From Synechococcus sp. CS-1332 (GTDB lineage: Bacteria > Cyanobacteriota > Cyanobacteriia > PCC-6307 > Cyanobiaceae), in assembly GCF_025127995.1 (NCBI RefSeq), contig NZ_JAHLYP010000050.1:62001-126000 (forward strand): a stretch of 64,000 nucleotides of DNA. The letters are read 5' to 3'. Under the pieces are notes generated by a model. That model saw nothing but the letters and a program-made list of their open reading frames with translations. It did not search any database and had not been told where the DNA came from. Positions 33,767-42,017 of this stretch are shown here, one piece after another (positions within the stretch are counted from its first letter, which is position 1; each line of letters starts with the position of its first letter). A program made the position numbers and the translations under genes.

Positions 33767-35662
33767 ATGGCCATCCGTCAGGACGACAACCGCCCCAACC
33801 GGAGGTTCGGTCTCGTCAACCTGCTCCTGATCGGTTTCGGCGTGCTGCTCCTCTTCAGCAATTTCCTGCCCAATCCCGCCACCCAGGTGCCGCGGGTGCC
33901 CTATTCCCTGTTCATCGACCAGGTGAACGGCGACAACGTCAAGCGGGCCTACATCACCCAGGATCAGATTCGCTACGAGCTCACCAAGGCTCCTGAGGAG
34001 GGGGCCCCCACGGTGCTCTCCACCACACCGATCTTCGACATGGAGCTGCCCCAGCGCCTGGAGCAGCACGGGGTCGAGTTCGCGGCCGCGCCGCCGAAGC
34101 GGCCCAGCTTCCTCACCACGGCCCTGAGCTGGGTGGTGCCGCCGTTGATCTTCATCCTGGTGCTGCAGTTCTTCGCCCGCCGCAGCGGCATGGGTGGCGG
34201 AGGCGCCCAGGGGGCCCTGAGCTTCACCAAATCGAAGGCCAAGGTCTACGTGCCCGATGAGGAATCCAGGGTCACCTTCGCCGACGTGGCCGGTGTGGAC
34301 GAAGCCAAGACCGAGCTCACCGAGATCGTCGACTTCCTCAAGACTCCCCAGCGCTACATGGACATCGGCGCCCGTATCCCCAAGGGCGTGCTGCTGGTGG
34401 GCCCTCCGGGCACCGGCAAGACCCTGCTCTCCAAGGCCGTGGCCGGTGAAGCCAGCGTGCCCTTCTTCATCATCTCCGGCTCCGAATTCGTGGAGCTGTT
34501 CGTGGGCGCCGGCGCCGCCCGGGTTCGCGATCTGTTCGAGGAGGCCAAGAAGAAGGCGCCCTGCATCATTTTCATCGACGAGCTTGACGCCATCGGCAAG
34601 AGCCGCTCGGGCTCCATGGGCGTGGTGGGCGGCAACGACGAACGCGAGCAGACCCTCAACCAGCTGCTCACCGAGATGGACGGCTTCACCGCCCAGGACA
34701 AGCCTGTGATCGTGCTGGCGGCCACCAACCAGCCGGAAACCCTCGATGCCGCCCTGCTGCGTCCGGGCCGTTTCGACCGCCAGGTGCTGGTGGATCGCCC
34801 CGACCTCTCCGGCCGCAAGATGATCCTCGACATCTATGGCAAGAAGGTGAAGCTGGCCGATGGGGTGGATCTCGACAAGATCGCCCAGGCCACCAGCGGC
34901 TTCGCCGGCGCCGACCTGGCCAATCTGGTCAACGAAGCGGCCCTGCTGGCGGCCCGGGTGTATCGCACCGAGGTGGAGCAGGCCGACCTCAACGAAGCCA
35001 TCGAACGGGTGGTGGCGGGTCTGGAGAAGAAGAGCCGGGTGCTGCAGCCCGACGAAAAGAAGGTGGTGGCTTATCACGAAGTGGGCCACGCGATCGTGGG
35101 GCACCTGATGCCCGGCGGCAGCAAGGTGGCCAAGATCTCGATCGTGCCCCGCGGCATGGCGGCCCTGGGCTACACCCTGCAGCTGCCCACCGAGGAACGC
35201 TTCCTCAATTCCAAGGAGGATCTCGAAGGCCAGATCGCCACCCTGCTGGGAGGCCGTTCCGCCGAGGAAGTGGTCTTCGGTGAGGTGACCACTGGCGCCG
35301 CCAACGACCTGCAACGGGCCACCGACATCGCCGAGCAGATGATCGGCACCTACGGCATGAGTGAGACCCTCGGCCCCCTGGCCTACGACAAGCAGGGCGG
35401 CAGCCGCTTCCTGGGGGGTAACTCCAACCCCCGCCGGGCCGTGAGCGATGCCACCGCCCTGGAGATCGACAAGGAAGTGCGTGGGCTGGTGGACCGGGCC
35501 CACGACCGGGCCCTGGCGATCCTGCACCACAACAGAGAGCTGCTGGAGGCCATTTCCCACAAGATCCTCGAGAAGGAAGTGATCGAGGGCGACGAGCTCA
35601 AGCATCTGCTGGCCTCCAGCCGCCTGCCCGAGACGCCGGTGCTGGAGGGTGCTGCCGCCTGA
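33767..35662 (+). CDS. ftsH: ATP-dependent zinc metalloprotease FtsH
   Basis: Membrane-bound AAA+ protease for quality control, in cyanobacteria including photosystem II repair. 631 residues from ATG 33767. Two membrane segments ([19 protein letters not shown] near residue 20, and [16 protein letters not shown] near 125), Walker A GPPGTGKT (about residue 211), Walker [12 protein letters not shown], the second region of homology [20 protein letters not shown], and a zinc site HEVGH (about 437-441) with the distal Asp in [11 protein letters not shown]. The central [11 protein letters not shown] and HEVGH (rather than the commoner HEAGH) suggest one particular FtsH subgroup. The next gene may start on its stop codon. 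Confidence 0.97.
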   Translation: MAIRQDDNRPNRRFGLVNLLLIGFGVLLLFSNFLPNPATQVPRVPYSLFIDQVNGDNVKRAYITQDQIRYELTKAPEEGAPTVLSTTPIFDMELPQRLEQHGVEFAAAPPKRPSFLTTALSWVVPPLIFILVLQFFARRSGMGGGGAQGALSFTKSKAKVYVPDEESRVTFADVAGVDEAKTELTEIVDFLKTPQRYMDIGARIPKGVLLVGPPGTGKTLLSKAVAGEASVPFFIISGSEFVELFVGAGAARVRDLFEEAKKKAPCIIFIDELDAIGKSRSGSMGVVGGNDEREQTLNQLLTEMDGFTAQDKPVIVLAATNQPETLDAALLRPGRFDRQVLVDRPDLSGRKMILDIYGKKVKLADGVDLDKIAQATSGFAGADLANLVNEAALLAARVYRTEVEQADLNEAIERVVAGLEKKSRVLQPDEKKVVAYHEVGHAIVGHLMPGGSKVAKISIVPRGMAALGYTLQLPTEERFLNSKEDLEGQIATLLGGRSAEEVVFGEVTTGAANDLQRATDIAEQMIGTYGMSETLGPLAYDKQGGSRFLGGNSNPRRAVSDATALEIDKEVRGLVDRAHDRALAILHHNRELLEAISHKILEKEVIEGDELKHLLASSRLPETPVLEGAAA

Positions 35663-35826
35663 GCCCCGATCCGTCCCAACGACTGCACTCCCTCAGAAGT
35701 TGGTCAACGCTCAGCCACCAGAGGGTTCAGCTCGTCATCAGTGGCGGGCTGATCCTTTTTTTCCTATGGGCCGCCAGTCGCGGCCTGGGTGAGAACTATT
35801 CCTACTGGGCTGATGAGCTCTGGTCG

Positions 35827-37224
35827 GTGTCCGCCAGCCGGGCCGACTGGGGCGTGATGCTGCGGGACTGGCTGATTCCCGACACCCATCCCCCCCTCTA
35901 CCAGACCCTGCTCAAGCTCTGGATCGGCTTCACCGGCAGCGGCGAAATGGCCACCCGGAGCCTGAGTCTGCTGATGGCCGGCACCGGCCTGGTGGCCACG
36001 GCGCTGTTTGCCTCAGGCCGGGGGCCAGGCCGCCGCCTGGTGAGCGTGGCCTTCCTGGGCACCAGTCCGGCCTTTCTGTTCTACGCGCAGGAATCCCGCA
36101 GCTATGCCACATCCCTGGCCCTGTCGGCCGTGATGCTGGGATCGGCCCTGGAACTGAGGCAACGGCGTCTGGGTGGCTCCAGCAACAGCCTTTTGGTCGG
36201 CTGGAGCGAGCGGGCCCTGCGGCGTCTGTTCAGCCTTGCCTGCCTGCTGCTATCCCTCAGCCACTACTTCTCGCTGCTGTTCGTCCTGGTGGTGCTGGCG
36301 GTGGTCTGCGCTGAAGGCCTGGTATGGCGTCGACGCCAGCAGGTGCTGCCCCTGCTCCTGGGCGTGTTGGCCTGGCCCATGGCCCATCTGCTGTCGAGTT
36401 CGCTCTCGAACAAGTTGGAGCGTCTCGACTGGATCCAGGTGACGCCGATCAGCGGCACCTTCAGCGAGTTCCTGGGCGGCACCCTGCCGCTGCTGGTTCC
36501 GGGCCGCGCGGGACCGGAAGGGCTGCTGATCGCGTTGGGGGTGTCCATGGCCCTGATGGTCGCGCTCACGGCCGCCCGGCGACATCCGGAGTCCGCAGCG
36601 GCAGCCCCGTCGGGCCTGGCGGTTGGCGAAGCCCGGTTCCTGCTGCTGGCGATCGGTGGCTTCGTCGCGCTGATGCTGCCGATCGACCTGGTCAAACCCC
36701 TGTCCCAGGCCAGGTATTACATCGTCGTGCTGCCCGCCCTGGCCTACCTCTGCGGCGATGGCTGGGAGCTGGGCCAGCGGTTCTCCCATGGCCGGCGGCT
36801 CGCCCTTACCGCACTGCTGGTGGTCTGGTTGCTTCTGCAATGGCAGATGGGCCAGCGGGAGCTGGACGAGAAAAGGGCGCCCCTGCAAAACGTCAAGCTG
36901 ATGGGCAGATTCGTCGAGCGCAGCGGCGTCTGCGACAGGGGCTGCTGGAGCAACGGCTGGCTCTTGGAGGCCCTCAGCCCCCTTTACTTCCAGCCCGGCC
37001 AGCTGCAGCCATTCCCTGGCGATTCGCTGGCCCCCGACCAGCCCCTGCAGCAGCCGTTCCTCGGTTTTCACGGGGCCTCCAAGGACCGACCAGCCCTTCG
37101 CGCCGCCAACCCCTCCATGACCTGTTGGGAGGCACCCGGGGCCTGGCCCAGCACGCCCTTCATCCTGCTCCCCGGCACCAGCGCCGTGCAGCCCGCGCAG
37201 CATGGCCTGCGTCCCTGCTCTTGA
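35827..37224 (+). CDS. GT39-like membrane glycosyltransferase (N-terminus probably longer)
   Basis: Polytopic GT-C protein, at least 465 residues. From the first standard start (GTG 35827) it reads VSASRADWGVML, then DTHPPLYQTLLKLWIGFTG and FLFYAQESRSYATSLAL, typical of dolichyl-phosphate-mannose-type transferases. The frame upstream of the GTG is clearly coding: it encodes a membrane segment (GGLILFFLWAASRGLG) and the family's YWADELWSV, the acidic first-loop motif expected in these enzymes. That segment has no ATG, GTG or TTG; the only candidate is CTG 35659 on the ftsH stop (CTGA). Coordinates give the conservative start. The sugar and acceptor are unknown. Confidence 0.85.
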   Translation: MSASRADWGVMLRDWLIPDTHPPLYQTLLKLWIGFTGSGEMATRSLSLLMAGTGLVATALFASGRGPGRRLVSVAFLGTSPAFLFYAQESRSYATSLALSAVMLGSALELRQRRLGGSSNSLLVGWSERALRRLFSLACLLLSLSHYFSLLFVLVVLAVVCAEGLVWRRRQQVLPLLLGVLAWPMAHLLSSSLSNKLERLDWIQVTPISGTFSEFLGGTLPLLVPGRAGPEGLLIALGVSMALMVALTAARRHPESAAAAPSGLAVGEARFLLLAIGGFVALMLPIDLVKPLSQARYYIVVLPALAYLCGDGWELGQRFSHGRRLALTALLVVWLLLQWQMGQRELDEKRAPLQNVKLMGRFVERSGVCDRGCWSNGWLLEALSPLYFQPGQLQPFPGDSLAPDQPLQQPFLGFHGASKDRPALRAANPSMTCWEAPGAWPSTPFILLPGTSAVQPAQHGLRPCS

Positions 37225-37270
37225 CGTGGGGGGGGTCGATCTCGCATAAGGGTTCTTTGGGACGTGGGCC

Positions 37271-38233
37271 ATGGTGTCCCCCTCAGCCCCACTCGCCGCC
37301 CTCAAGGGCCGCGACCTGCTTTCCTCCGCCGACCTTGACGGTCTCCAGACTCTCGCCCTGCTGGAACTGGCCCGCCAGCTGAAGAGCGGTGAACGACGCA
37401 TCGACCTGGCCGGCCGGGTGCTGGGACTGATCTTCTCCAAGGCCTCCACCCGCACCCGGGTCAGCTTCATCGTCGCCATGGCCAGGCTCGGCGGTCAGAC
37501 GATCGACCTCAATCCGGCCGTCACCCAGGTGGGCAGGGGCGAACCGATCGCCGACACGGCCCGGGTCCTGAGCCGCTACTGCGATGCCCTGGCGATCCGT
37601 ACCTTCGCCCAGGAGGACCTGGTCGACTACGCCCACTGGGCCTCGATCCCGGTGATCAATGCCCTCACCGACCTGGAGCACCCCTGCCAGGCCCTGGCCG
37701 ACGCCCTGACGATCCAGGAAAGCTTCGGCCATGGACCCACCGACCTGCAGGGCCTGACCCTGGCCTACGTGGGCGACGGCAACAACATGGCCCACTCGCT
37801 GATGCTCGTCGGGGCCCTGCTGGGGATGGACGTGCGCATCGGCTGCCCCGACGGTTTCTCCCCCAGTCCAGCCGTGGTGGCCCAGGCCCGGGCCCTCGCC
37901 GGTGAGCGCGCCGCCATCACCGTGCTGCAGGAGCCCCTGGCCACGGTCCGCGGCGCCCATGTCCTCTACACCGACGTCTGGGCCTCGATGGGCCAGGAGC
38001 AGGAGCAGGCCCAGCGGGAGCAGGCCTTCAGCGGCTGGTGCCTCGACGAGGACCTGCTGGCCGAAGCCGATCCACGGGCGATCGTGCTGCACTGCCTGCC
38101 CGCCCACCGGGGCGAGGAGATCAGCGCCGGTGTGATCGAAGGGGCCGCCAGCCGGGTGTTCGACCAGGCGGAGAACCGCCTGCACGTGCAGCAGGCCCTG
38201 CTGGCCACCCTGCTGGGGGGCGTCAGCGACTGA
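37271..38233 (+). CDS. argF: Ornithine carbamoyltransferase
   Basis: Forms citrulline from ornithine and carbamoyl phosphate in arginine synthesis. 320 residues from ATG 37271. Motifs: SKASTRTRVSF (carbamoyl-phosphate binding STRT), LSRYCDALAIRTF, LTDLEHPCQALADALT (HPCQ), LAYVGDGNNMAHSLM, TDVWASMGQE and HCLPAHRGEEI (catalytic Cys). Start is 46 bases after the glycosyltransferase gene. Confidence 0.98.
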   Translation: MVSPSAPLAALKGRDLLSSADLDGLQTLALLELARQLKSGERRIDLAGRVLGLIFSKASTRTRVSFIVAMARLGGQTIDLNPAVTQVGRGEPIADTARVLSRYCDALAIRTFAQEDLVDYAHWASIPVINALTDLEHPCQALADALTIQESFGHGPTDLQGLTLAYVGDGNNMAHSLMLVGALLGMDVRIGCPDGFSPSPAVVAQARALAGERAAITVLQEPLATVRGAHVLYTDVWASMGQEQEQAQREQAFSGWCLDEDLLAEADPRAIVLHCLPAHRGEEISAGVIEGAASRVFDQAENRLHVQQALLATLLGGVSD

Positions 38234-38312
38234 GGGGAGGGGCCGGCGGCCCGGGGGAGTGGACAAACCGGCCACGGGATGGCAGAAAGGGACTGGTTCA
38301 TTCGTACTGCCC

Positions 38313-38927
38313 GTGTTCGCCACCCTCCAGGAGCTCACCGAGGCCCAGCGGGAGCTCTACGACTGGCTTGCCGACTACATCGGCAGTCACCGCCACAGCC
38401 CGTCGATCCGCCAGATGATGGAGGCCATGGGCTTGCGCTCGCCGGCGCCGATCCAGAGCCGCCTGCGCCACCTGCAGCAGAAGGGCTGGATCACCTGGCA
38501 GGAGGGGCAGGCCCGCACCCTGCAGCTGCTCGGTAACGCCCCCACAGGCATTCCGGTGCTCGGGGCCGTCGCCGCCGGCGGACTGGTGGAAACCTTCGAT
38601 GACGTGCAGGAGCACCTCGACCTGGCCCCAGTGCTCGACACCCGCGGCCTGTTCGCCCTCACCGTCAACGGCGACTCGATGGTGGACGCCCACATCGCCG
38701 ATGGCGACGTGGTGCTGATGGAGCCCGTTCCCGACCCTTCAAGGCTGCGGGAAGGCACGATCGTGAGCGCCCTGGTGCCGGGCAGCGGCACCACCCTCAA
38801 GCATTTCCACCGCCAGGGCAGCCAGGTGCGCCTGGAGGCCGCCAACCCGGCCTACGCACCAATCCTCCTGCCCGCCGACCAGGTGAGCGTGCAGGGTCGC
38901 CTGGTGGCCGTCTGGCGCCAGGTCTGA
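38313..38927 (+). CDS. lexA: LexA-type repressor with intact self-cleavage residues
   Basis: 204 residues from GTG 38313. The N-terminal winged helix (LTEAQRELYDWLADYIGSHRHSPSIRQMMEAMGLRSPAPIQSRL broken by turns; helix-turn-helix near residues 28-48) is followed by a peptidase S24 domain. The cleavage site Ala-Gly lies in VLGAVAAGGLVETF, the catalytic Ser in LTVNGDSMVDAHI and the Lys in TTLKHFHR. Some cyanobacterial LexA proteins have lost these residues, so their presence here predicts a RecA-responsive repressor. I found no convincing LexA operator in its 79-base upstream region. The alternative ATG at 38259 adds 18 non-conserved residues. Confidence 0.95.
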   Translation: MFATLQELTEAQRELYDWLADYIGSHRHSPSIRQMMEAMGLRSPAPIQSRLRHLQQKGWITWQEGQARTLQLLGNAPTGIPVLGAVAAGGLVETFDDVQEHLDLAPVLDTRGLFALTVNGDSMVDAHIADGDVVLMEPVPDPSRLREGTIVSALVPGSGTTLKHFHRQGSQVRLEAANPAYAPILLPADQVSVQGRLVAVWRQV

Positions 38928-38993
38928 GGGGTGCCTGGGGGGCGATCGGCCACGTTGTAAGCTCCACAAGCACCGGTTCGCCGGCGCATCAAT

Positions 38994-39066
38994 GGGGCCA
39001 TAGCTCAGCTGGTAGAGCACCTGCATGGCATGCAGGGGGTCAGCGGTTCGAATCCGCTTGGCTCCA
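38994..39066 (+). tRNA. tRNA-Ala (anticodon GGC)
   Basis: 73 bases that fold as a full cloverleaf: acceptor GGGGCCA/TGGCTCC with one G-T pair, D arm GCTC...GAGC, anticodon stem CCTGC/GCAGG around loop ATGGCAT (anticodon GGC at loop positions 3-5, reading GCC), T arm AGCGG/CCGCT with TTCGAAT, discriminator A. The CCA is not encoded beyond the A. A terminator hairpin follows 10 bases later. Confidence 0.97.
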
Positions 39067-39076
39067 TCCCCTGAAA

Positions 39077-39105
39077 ACCCCGGCTTTGCTGGGGTCTTCT
39101 TGTTT
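39077..39105 (+). terminator. Rho-independent terminator after tRNA-Ala
   Basis: Stem ACCCCGGC (39077-39084) with GCTGGGGT (39088-39095), 8 pairs including one G-T, loop TTT, followed by a T-rich tail (CTTCTTGTTT). Its place just after the tRNA gene fits its use. Confidence 0.85.
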
Positions 39106-40070
39106 CTGGGATGCCGCACCCATTGCGAGATTCGCTGTGCGGTCGTAAAAGCGGTCGTCATACAGCGGGTGCTCCTCTCTCAGAGCTTCGGGGCCGTCGA
39201 GCCGCCCCCGATCACCAGCCCACGCCCATTCGCGGCCATCGGGGCCCTCGACCGGTGGGCCTTTTCCATGGGAATTCTCAGCGTTGCTGATCACTTCCGA
39301 CACGAGGAAGCCCGGCGACTAGGGCCACCGGGCTTGGATCGTGTGGTTGTGGGGTCGGAGCCGCTGGCGCTGGCACCTGGGGCCAGGTGTCTAGTGGGAC
39401 GTTCCGTTGGGTCCGGGGCACCTGAGTCGGTGCAGTGGACGGCGACAGCGTGACACGCCTGGAACGTCAGAGATCCGTTGAGAGTGTTGGAGCAGGGGCC
39501 GGATCGTCAGCGCGCTCCTGACGCCTGCTCCGGGGGGGTGTCTTCCATCAATGAAGCCTCCGAATCCCGATGCCATCACCATCGTTCAGCCGACCGACGC
39601 GGGCAAGAGCATCTGGTTGATCGACACCTGTCTTCATTGGCGGCAACGGGTCTTCATGAAACGAGCTGCGGCAACACCGGCCATGGCGATGGGTAGGGCC
39701 AATGACATTCTGCCAGGGAGGGAAGAAGTTGGGCTTGTGCATACCCCATCCTCTCGTCCGGATCCATTGCAGTCACAAGGATCTGGACAGATTTGTCAGC
39801 GACTGAGGCGAGGCTGGGCGCGATCTATGTGCAACAGGCTCCTATTTAAAACGTAGGTAGGAACCGGTGGTGATGTGACGAGCAAGCTGAAAATGCTGGG
39901 CCTTAGTGGTGCCGTGGATATGAGGCACATCTACAGCAGTTAAACACCTCTTTCAGGCCCATAGTGAAGGGAGAGGAGCAAAGGCGTGACAAGCGAAAGG
40001 ATGTGCTCTGGCAGCGATCCGGTCGCTCCATCTGCTCTGGCATTGATCCCAGATCCTTGCGGACTTGATC
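39106..40070. other. About 1 kb without a convincing gene downstream of tRNA-Ala
   Basis: Several short frames exist on both strands, but none has a recognisable domain, coding-like third positions over its length, or a sensible start site. Composition drops toward lower GC from about 39,540 on, approaching the small-protein cluster. A perfect 8-base inverted repeat lies at 39308-39335, and a longer-range pair GACGTTCC/GGAACGTC at about 39,400 and 39,463. No integrase and no second copy of the tRNA 3' end was found. Confidence 0.55.
39308..39335. repeat. Perfect inverted repeat / hairpin
   Basis: AAGCCCGG (39308-39315) and CCGGGCTT (39328-39335) are perfect complements with a 12-base loop. 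Neither strand has a T run after the stem, so it is not a classic terminator; it may be a structured RNA element or a regulatory hairpin. Confidence 0.5.
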
Positions 40071-40256
40071 ATGAACAAACTCCAGTTCAAAGGTGAATGG
40101 CATGAGTTGAAAGGAAAGCTCAGGCAGAAGTTTGCCGATCTCACCGATGACGATGTGGCCTACACCGAGGGCCAAGAAGAGGAATTACTTGGCCATCTGC
40201 AGAAGAAGCTCGGCAAGAGTCAACAAGAGATTACCCAGCTCATAAACACCCCTTAG
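40071..40256 (+). CDS. CsbD family stress-response protein
   Basis: 61 residues from ATG 40071 ([20 protein letters not shown]); the TTG two codons upstream is less likely. The CsbD pattern is clear: [39 protein letters not shown] broken by a short turn, then [10 protein letters not shown]. CsbD-like proteins are small, soluble and induced by general stress in many bacteria; the biochemical role is unknown. It is the first of four small genes in the island downstream of tRNA-Ala, 10 bases before the DUF1328 gene. Confidence 0.88.
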   Translation: MNKLQFKGEWHELKGKLRQKFADLTDDDVAYTEGQEEELLGHLQKKLGKSQQEITQLINTP

Positions 40257-40266
40257 GAGACCCGTC

Positions 40267-40431
40267 ATGCTGAACTACTCGATAAGCTTTTTTGTCATTG
40301 CGATCGTCGCTGCCGTCTTGGGCTTCAGTGGTATCGCCGGCTCAGCTGCGAGCATCGCCCAGGTTCTGTTTCTTGTGTTTCTCGTGCTGGCCGTGGTCTC
40401 TTTCCTCACCGGCCGGCGTAGCGTGACATGA
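40267..40431 (+). CDS. DUF1328 (YtjA-like) small membrane protein
   Basis: 54 residues, below common length cut-offs. Begins [20 protein letters not shown], then [20 protein letters not shown] and ends in TGRRSVT. Two membrane segments around a central GxAG turn are diagnostic of DUF1328. The start is preceded by TAGGAGACCCGTC, where AGGAG is a good ribosome binding site. It probably forms an operon with the CsbD gene. Confidence 0.88.
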   Translation: MLNYSISFFVIAIVAAVLGFSGIAGSAASIAQVLFLVFLVLAVVSFLTGRRSVT

Positions 40432-40582
40432 ATAGCTGTCTGAATCACGATGTTCCTATCTGATCATTGTGATGAGAGCTTCATCATCAGTCTTTACTGA
40501 TGATAAAGCTCTCCTGGACAGGCAGCGTTGGTTGCCACAGTTTTTTATCTCTACAACTCCTTTCCCCCTCGCCATCGTCACC

Positions 40583-40909
40583 ATGAAGCACCAACTACGT
40601 TTTCTGCGCGAGCTGGCCGCCACTTGCCTTGGCCTGGCCTTCAGCCTGCTGGTGTTGATCGGCACGCCGGCCTTAAGCGCACCCGCCCAGGCCTCAGGAT
40701 CCTTCACCCTCAGCGCCTTCCCCGTGCCCCTGGCCGCCACCGCCGGCCGCGTCAAGGCTGGCGCCAAGGACTTCGAGGGCAAGACTCAGGAATCGATTGG
40801 CAACGTCACGGGCAACCAGGGAGATCGCCTCGCCGGCAAGGCCAAGCAGGCCGAGGCCAAAGTCCGTAATGCTGTCGAAGATGTCAAGGACAAGGCCGGA
40901 ATGGGCTGA
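40583..40909 (+). CDS. Secreted CsbD-like protein
   Basis: 108 residues from ATG 40583 (MKHQLRFLRELAAT). It has a clear signal peptide (CLGLAFSLLVLIGTPALSAPAQA, cleavage near residue 37), followed by a CsbD-like repeat region: GRVKAGAKDFEGKTQESIGNV, then TGNQGDRLAGKAKQAEAKVRNAVEDVKDK. Exported CsbD versions are unusual compared with the common cytoplasmic form. A second CsbD gene lies 326 bases upstream. The frame is also open before the ATG, but that part is not conserved. Confidence 0.85.
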   Translation: MKHQLRFLRELAATCLGLAFSLLVLIGTPALSAPAQASGSFTLSAFPVPLAATAGRVKAGAKDFEGKTQESIGNVTGNQGDRLAGKAKQAEAKVRNAVEDVKDKAGMG

Positions 40910-40957
40910 GCCCAGATCCGCAACGCGGCCTGCAACGGGTCCTCCAAACTGTCAAAT

Positions 40958-40990
40958 CCTGCCGAGAAAGGAGACAAGGGCCTCGGCAGG
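40958..40990. repeat. Perfect 9-base inverted repeat after the secreted CsbD gene
   Basis: CCTGCCGAG (40958-40966) pairs with CTCGGCAGG (40982-40990) around a 15-base loop. It could be a terminator stem for the gene ending at 40909, but no T run follows on either side. The rest of 40910-41217 shows only the low-confidence reading frame at 41018-41206. Confidence 0.5.
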
Positions 40991-41017
40991 GAAACCCACT
41001 CGGTCCCAATTCCATTA

Positions 41018-41206
41018 CTACTGAAGGTAGAGGCCAAGCAGGTAGACGCCCCAGGAATGAAAGCCTAGGTCACCCTTGAAAAAGGAGCCCAGACCATCCC
41101 CCACAAGGCCCATGGGGCGACCGATTAGATGTTTGATCACTTCGACTGCGCGACCAATAGCCACCGATTCTTTGGTTGGCCAACTCCCATCCACTATCAC
41201 CTGCAA
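41018..41206 (-). CDS. Possible small protein, possibly a gene remnant
   Basis: 62-residue frame with a sensible-looking second half: AVEVIKHLIGRPMGLVGDG, then LGSFFKGDLGFHSWGVYLLG. The Gly/aromatic spacing looks more protein-like than the opposite strand. Against it, composition is less GC-rich than in core genes, no family is recognised and no ribosome binding site stands out. It is divergent from the Lmo0937-like gene. Confidence 0.3.
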   Translation of the reverse strand: MQVIVDGSWPTKESVAIGRAVEVIKHLIGRPMGLVGDGLGSFFKGDLGFHSWGVYLLGLYLQ

Positions 41207-41217
41207 TGAGGTAGGCC

Positions 41218-41364
41218 ATGATTTACACGATTATCGTTGTGCTCGCCGCTCTCTGGCTGCTGGGAGTGGTTAGTTCCTTTACAGCAGGCGGACTAGTTCA
41301 TCTGCTGCTGGTCATTGCTTTGGTCCTGCTGGTAGTGAATCTGCTGCAGGGACGAACGGTCTAA
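41218..41364 (+). CDS. Lmo0937 family small membrane protein
   Basis: 48 residues: MIYTIIVVLAALWLLGVVSS, then FTAGGLVHLLLVIALVLLVV and NLLQGRTV. Two membrane helices joined by an F/YTxGG turn and a basic C-terminus (LLQGR) are the signature of this widespread tiny family. AATGAGGTAGGCC before the ATG contains a GAGGT ribosome binding site. Like DUF1328 and CsbD proteins, it is usually linked to envelope or general stress. Confidence 0.87.
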   Translation: MIYTIIVVLAALWLLGVVSSFTAGGLVHLLLVIALVLLVVNLLQGRTV

Positions 41365-41415
41365 GTTCGAAACGATTGGATGCGCAGAGCTAACGAACGG
41401 CCCCAAGACGAGATT

Positions 41416-41442
41416 CGAAGGCATGACGGCTAGGTGCCTTCG
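41416..41442. terminator. Hairpin, possible terminator of the Lmo0937-like gene
   Basis: CGAAGGCA (41416-41423) and TGCCTTCG (41435-41442) form a perfect 8-base stem with an 11-base loop, 51 bases after the stop at 41364. The following sequence, TGCCTTTGG, has only a short T tract, so termination would be weak. The rest of 41365-41698 shows no gene. Confidence 0.45.
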
Positions 41443-41698
41443 TGCCTTTGGCCTGAACTGTGCCATTGGTTGACGGACTAGCGATGACGAGGCAGAAGAT
41501 TAACGTAAAATCTTAAAGGCCAAACGTATTTCTCGACGAGATCATACAAATAAGACGCCTGAAGTACCTTGTATGCACGAGAATCAGCGGATCAGAATCC
41601 CCACATCGAAGGTCAAGAATTAGACCACTGATGTTTGCCCGATCGCGGGTTGGTCACCGATGCACTGTCTGGTGGTCATGGCGTGACCCATACCGGCC

Positions 41699-41889
41699 TG
41701 TCCACAGAACCGGGGGAACCTCACACACGTCAGCGACGCTCATGCCCTTGTTGAACACCTGCTCCGCGATGCGCAGCTTGCGGATGATCTGCTCGGGATC
41801 GTGGGGCTTTCGTTTCATAGGGCTTCCCCTGGCCAAGTCTGGCCAGGTGGGAGGCTCCCATCAGGGTCGAATCAGGTTTTCGGGGTCCA
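41699..41889 (-). mobile_element. Internally deleted remnant of an IS3-like insertion sequence
   Basis: A 191-base block beginning TGTCCACAGAACC and ending GGTTTTCGGGGTCCA on the plus strand, that is 5'-TG...CA-3' with imperfect inverted ends, as in IS3-family elements. It contains the first 34 or so codons of an OrfA transposase on the minus strand, followed directly by what looks like the other IS end, so most of orfA and all of orfB are missing. No matching direct repeats were found at the edges. The boundaries are inferred. Confidence 0.5.
41712..41818 (-). pseudogene. Truncated IS3-family transposase OrfA
   Basis: From ATG 41818: MKRKPHDPEQIIRKLRIAEQ, then VFNKGMSVADVC, a close match to the helix-turn-helix start of IS3-type OrfA. 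After the last Cys the expected continuation (an EVSxxTYHRW-like segment) is replaced by unrelated sequence, and the frame runs on only to 41654. The remnant cannot encode a working transposase. Confidence 0.75.
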
Positions 41890-42017
41890 CGTCAGCTCTG
41901 TTGCTGCGCGGTGGGGCCACTCCCCCATCCCCGCCGGTAGCCCTGCTCCGGCTCCGTCATGGTGCTGTGACCAAGCTGGCTCAGCGGGAAACCCCTGCCA
42001 TTGGCTCAGAAGACAGG

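Noticed and set aside
32954-35605. Minus-strand frame of 883 codons
   Set aside because: Only its last 234 codons (the SRAP protein) are real; the rest is the antisense of ftsH with no protein-like features.
38234-38312. LexA operator in the lexA upstream region
   Set aside because: TTCGTACTGCCCGTGTTC looks a little like a cyanobacterial SOS box, but the half-site spacing does not fit the published consensus as I know it, and it overlaps the start codon.
38739-39161. Minus-strand frame across tRNA-Ala containing a RIRTADPLHAMQ-like sequence
   Set aside because: This is the well-known spurious translation of the antisense of a tRNA-Ala gene; the real feature is the tRNA at 38994-39066.
39308-39335. 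Terminator call for the AAGCCCGG/CCGGGCTT hairpin
   Set aside because: No T run follows on either strand, so it was listed only as an inverted repeat.
41631-42017. N-terminal extension of the secreted hypothetical protein
   Set aside because: It would translate the opposite strand of the IS remnant; the signal peptide begins after ATG 42018.
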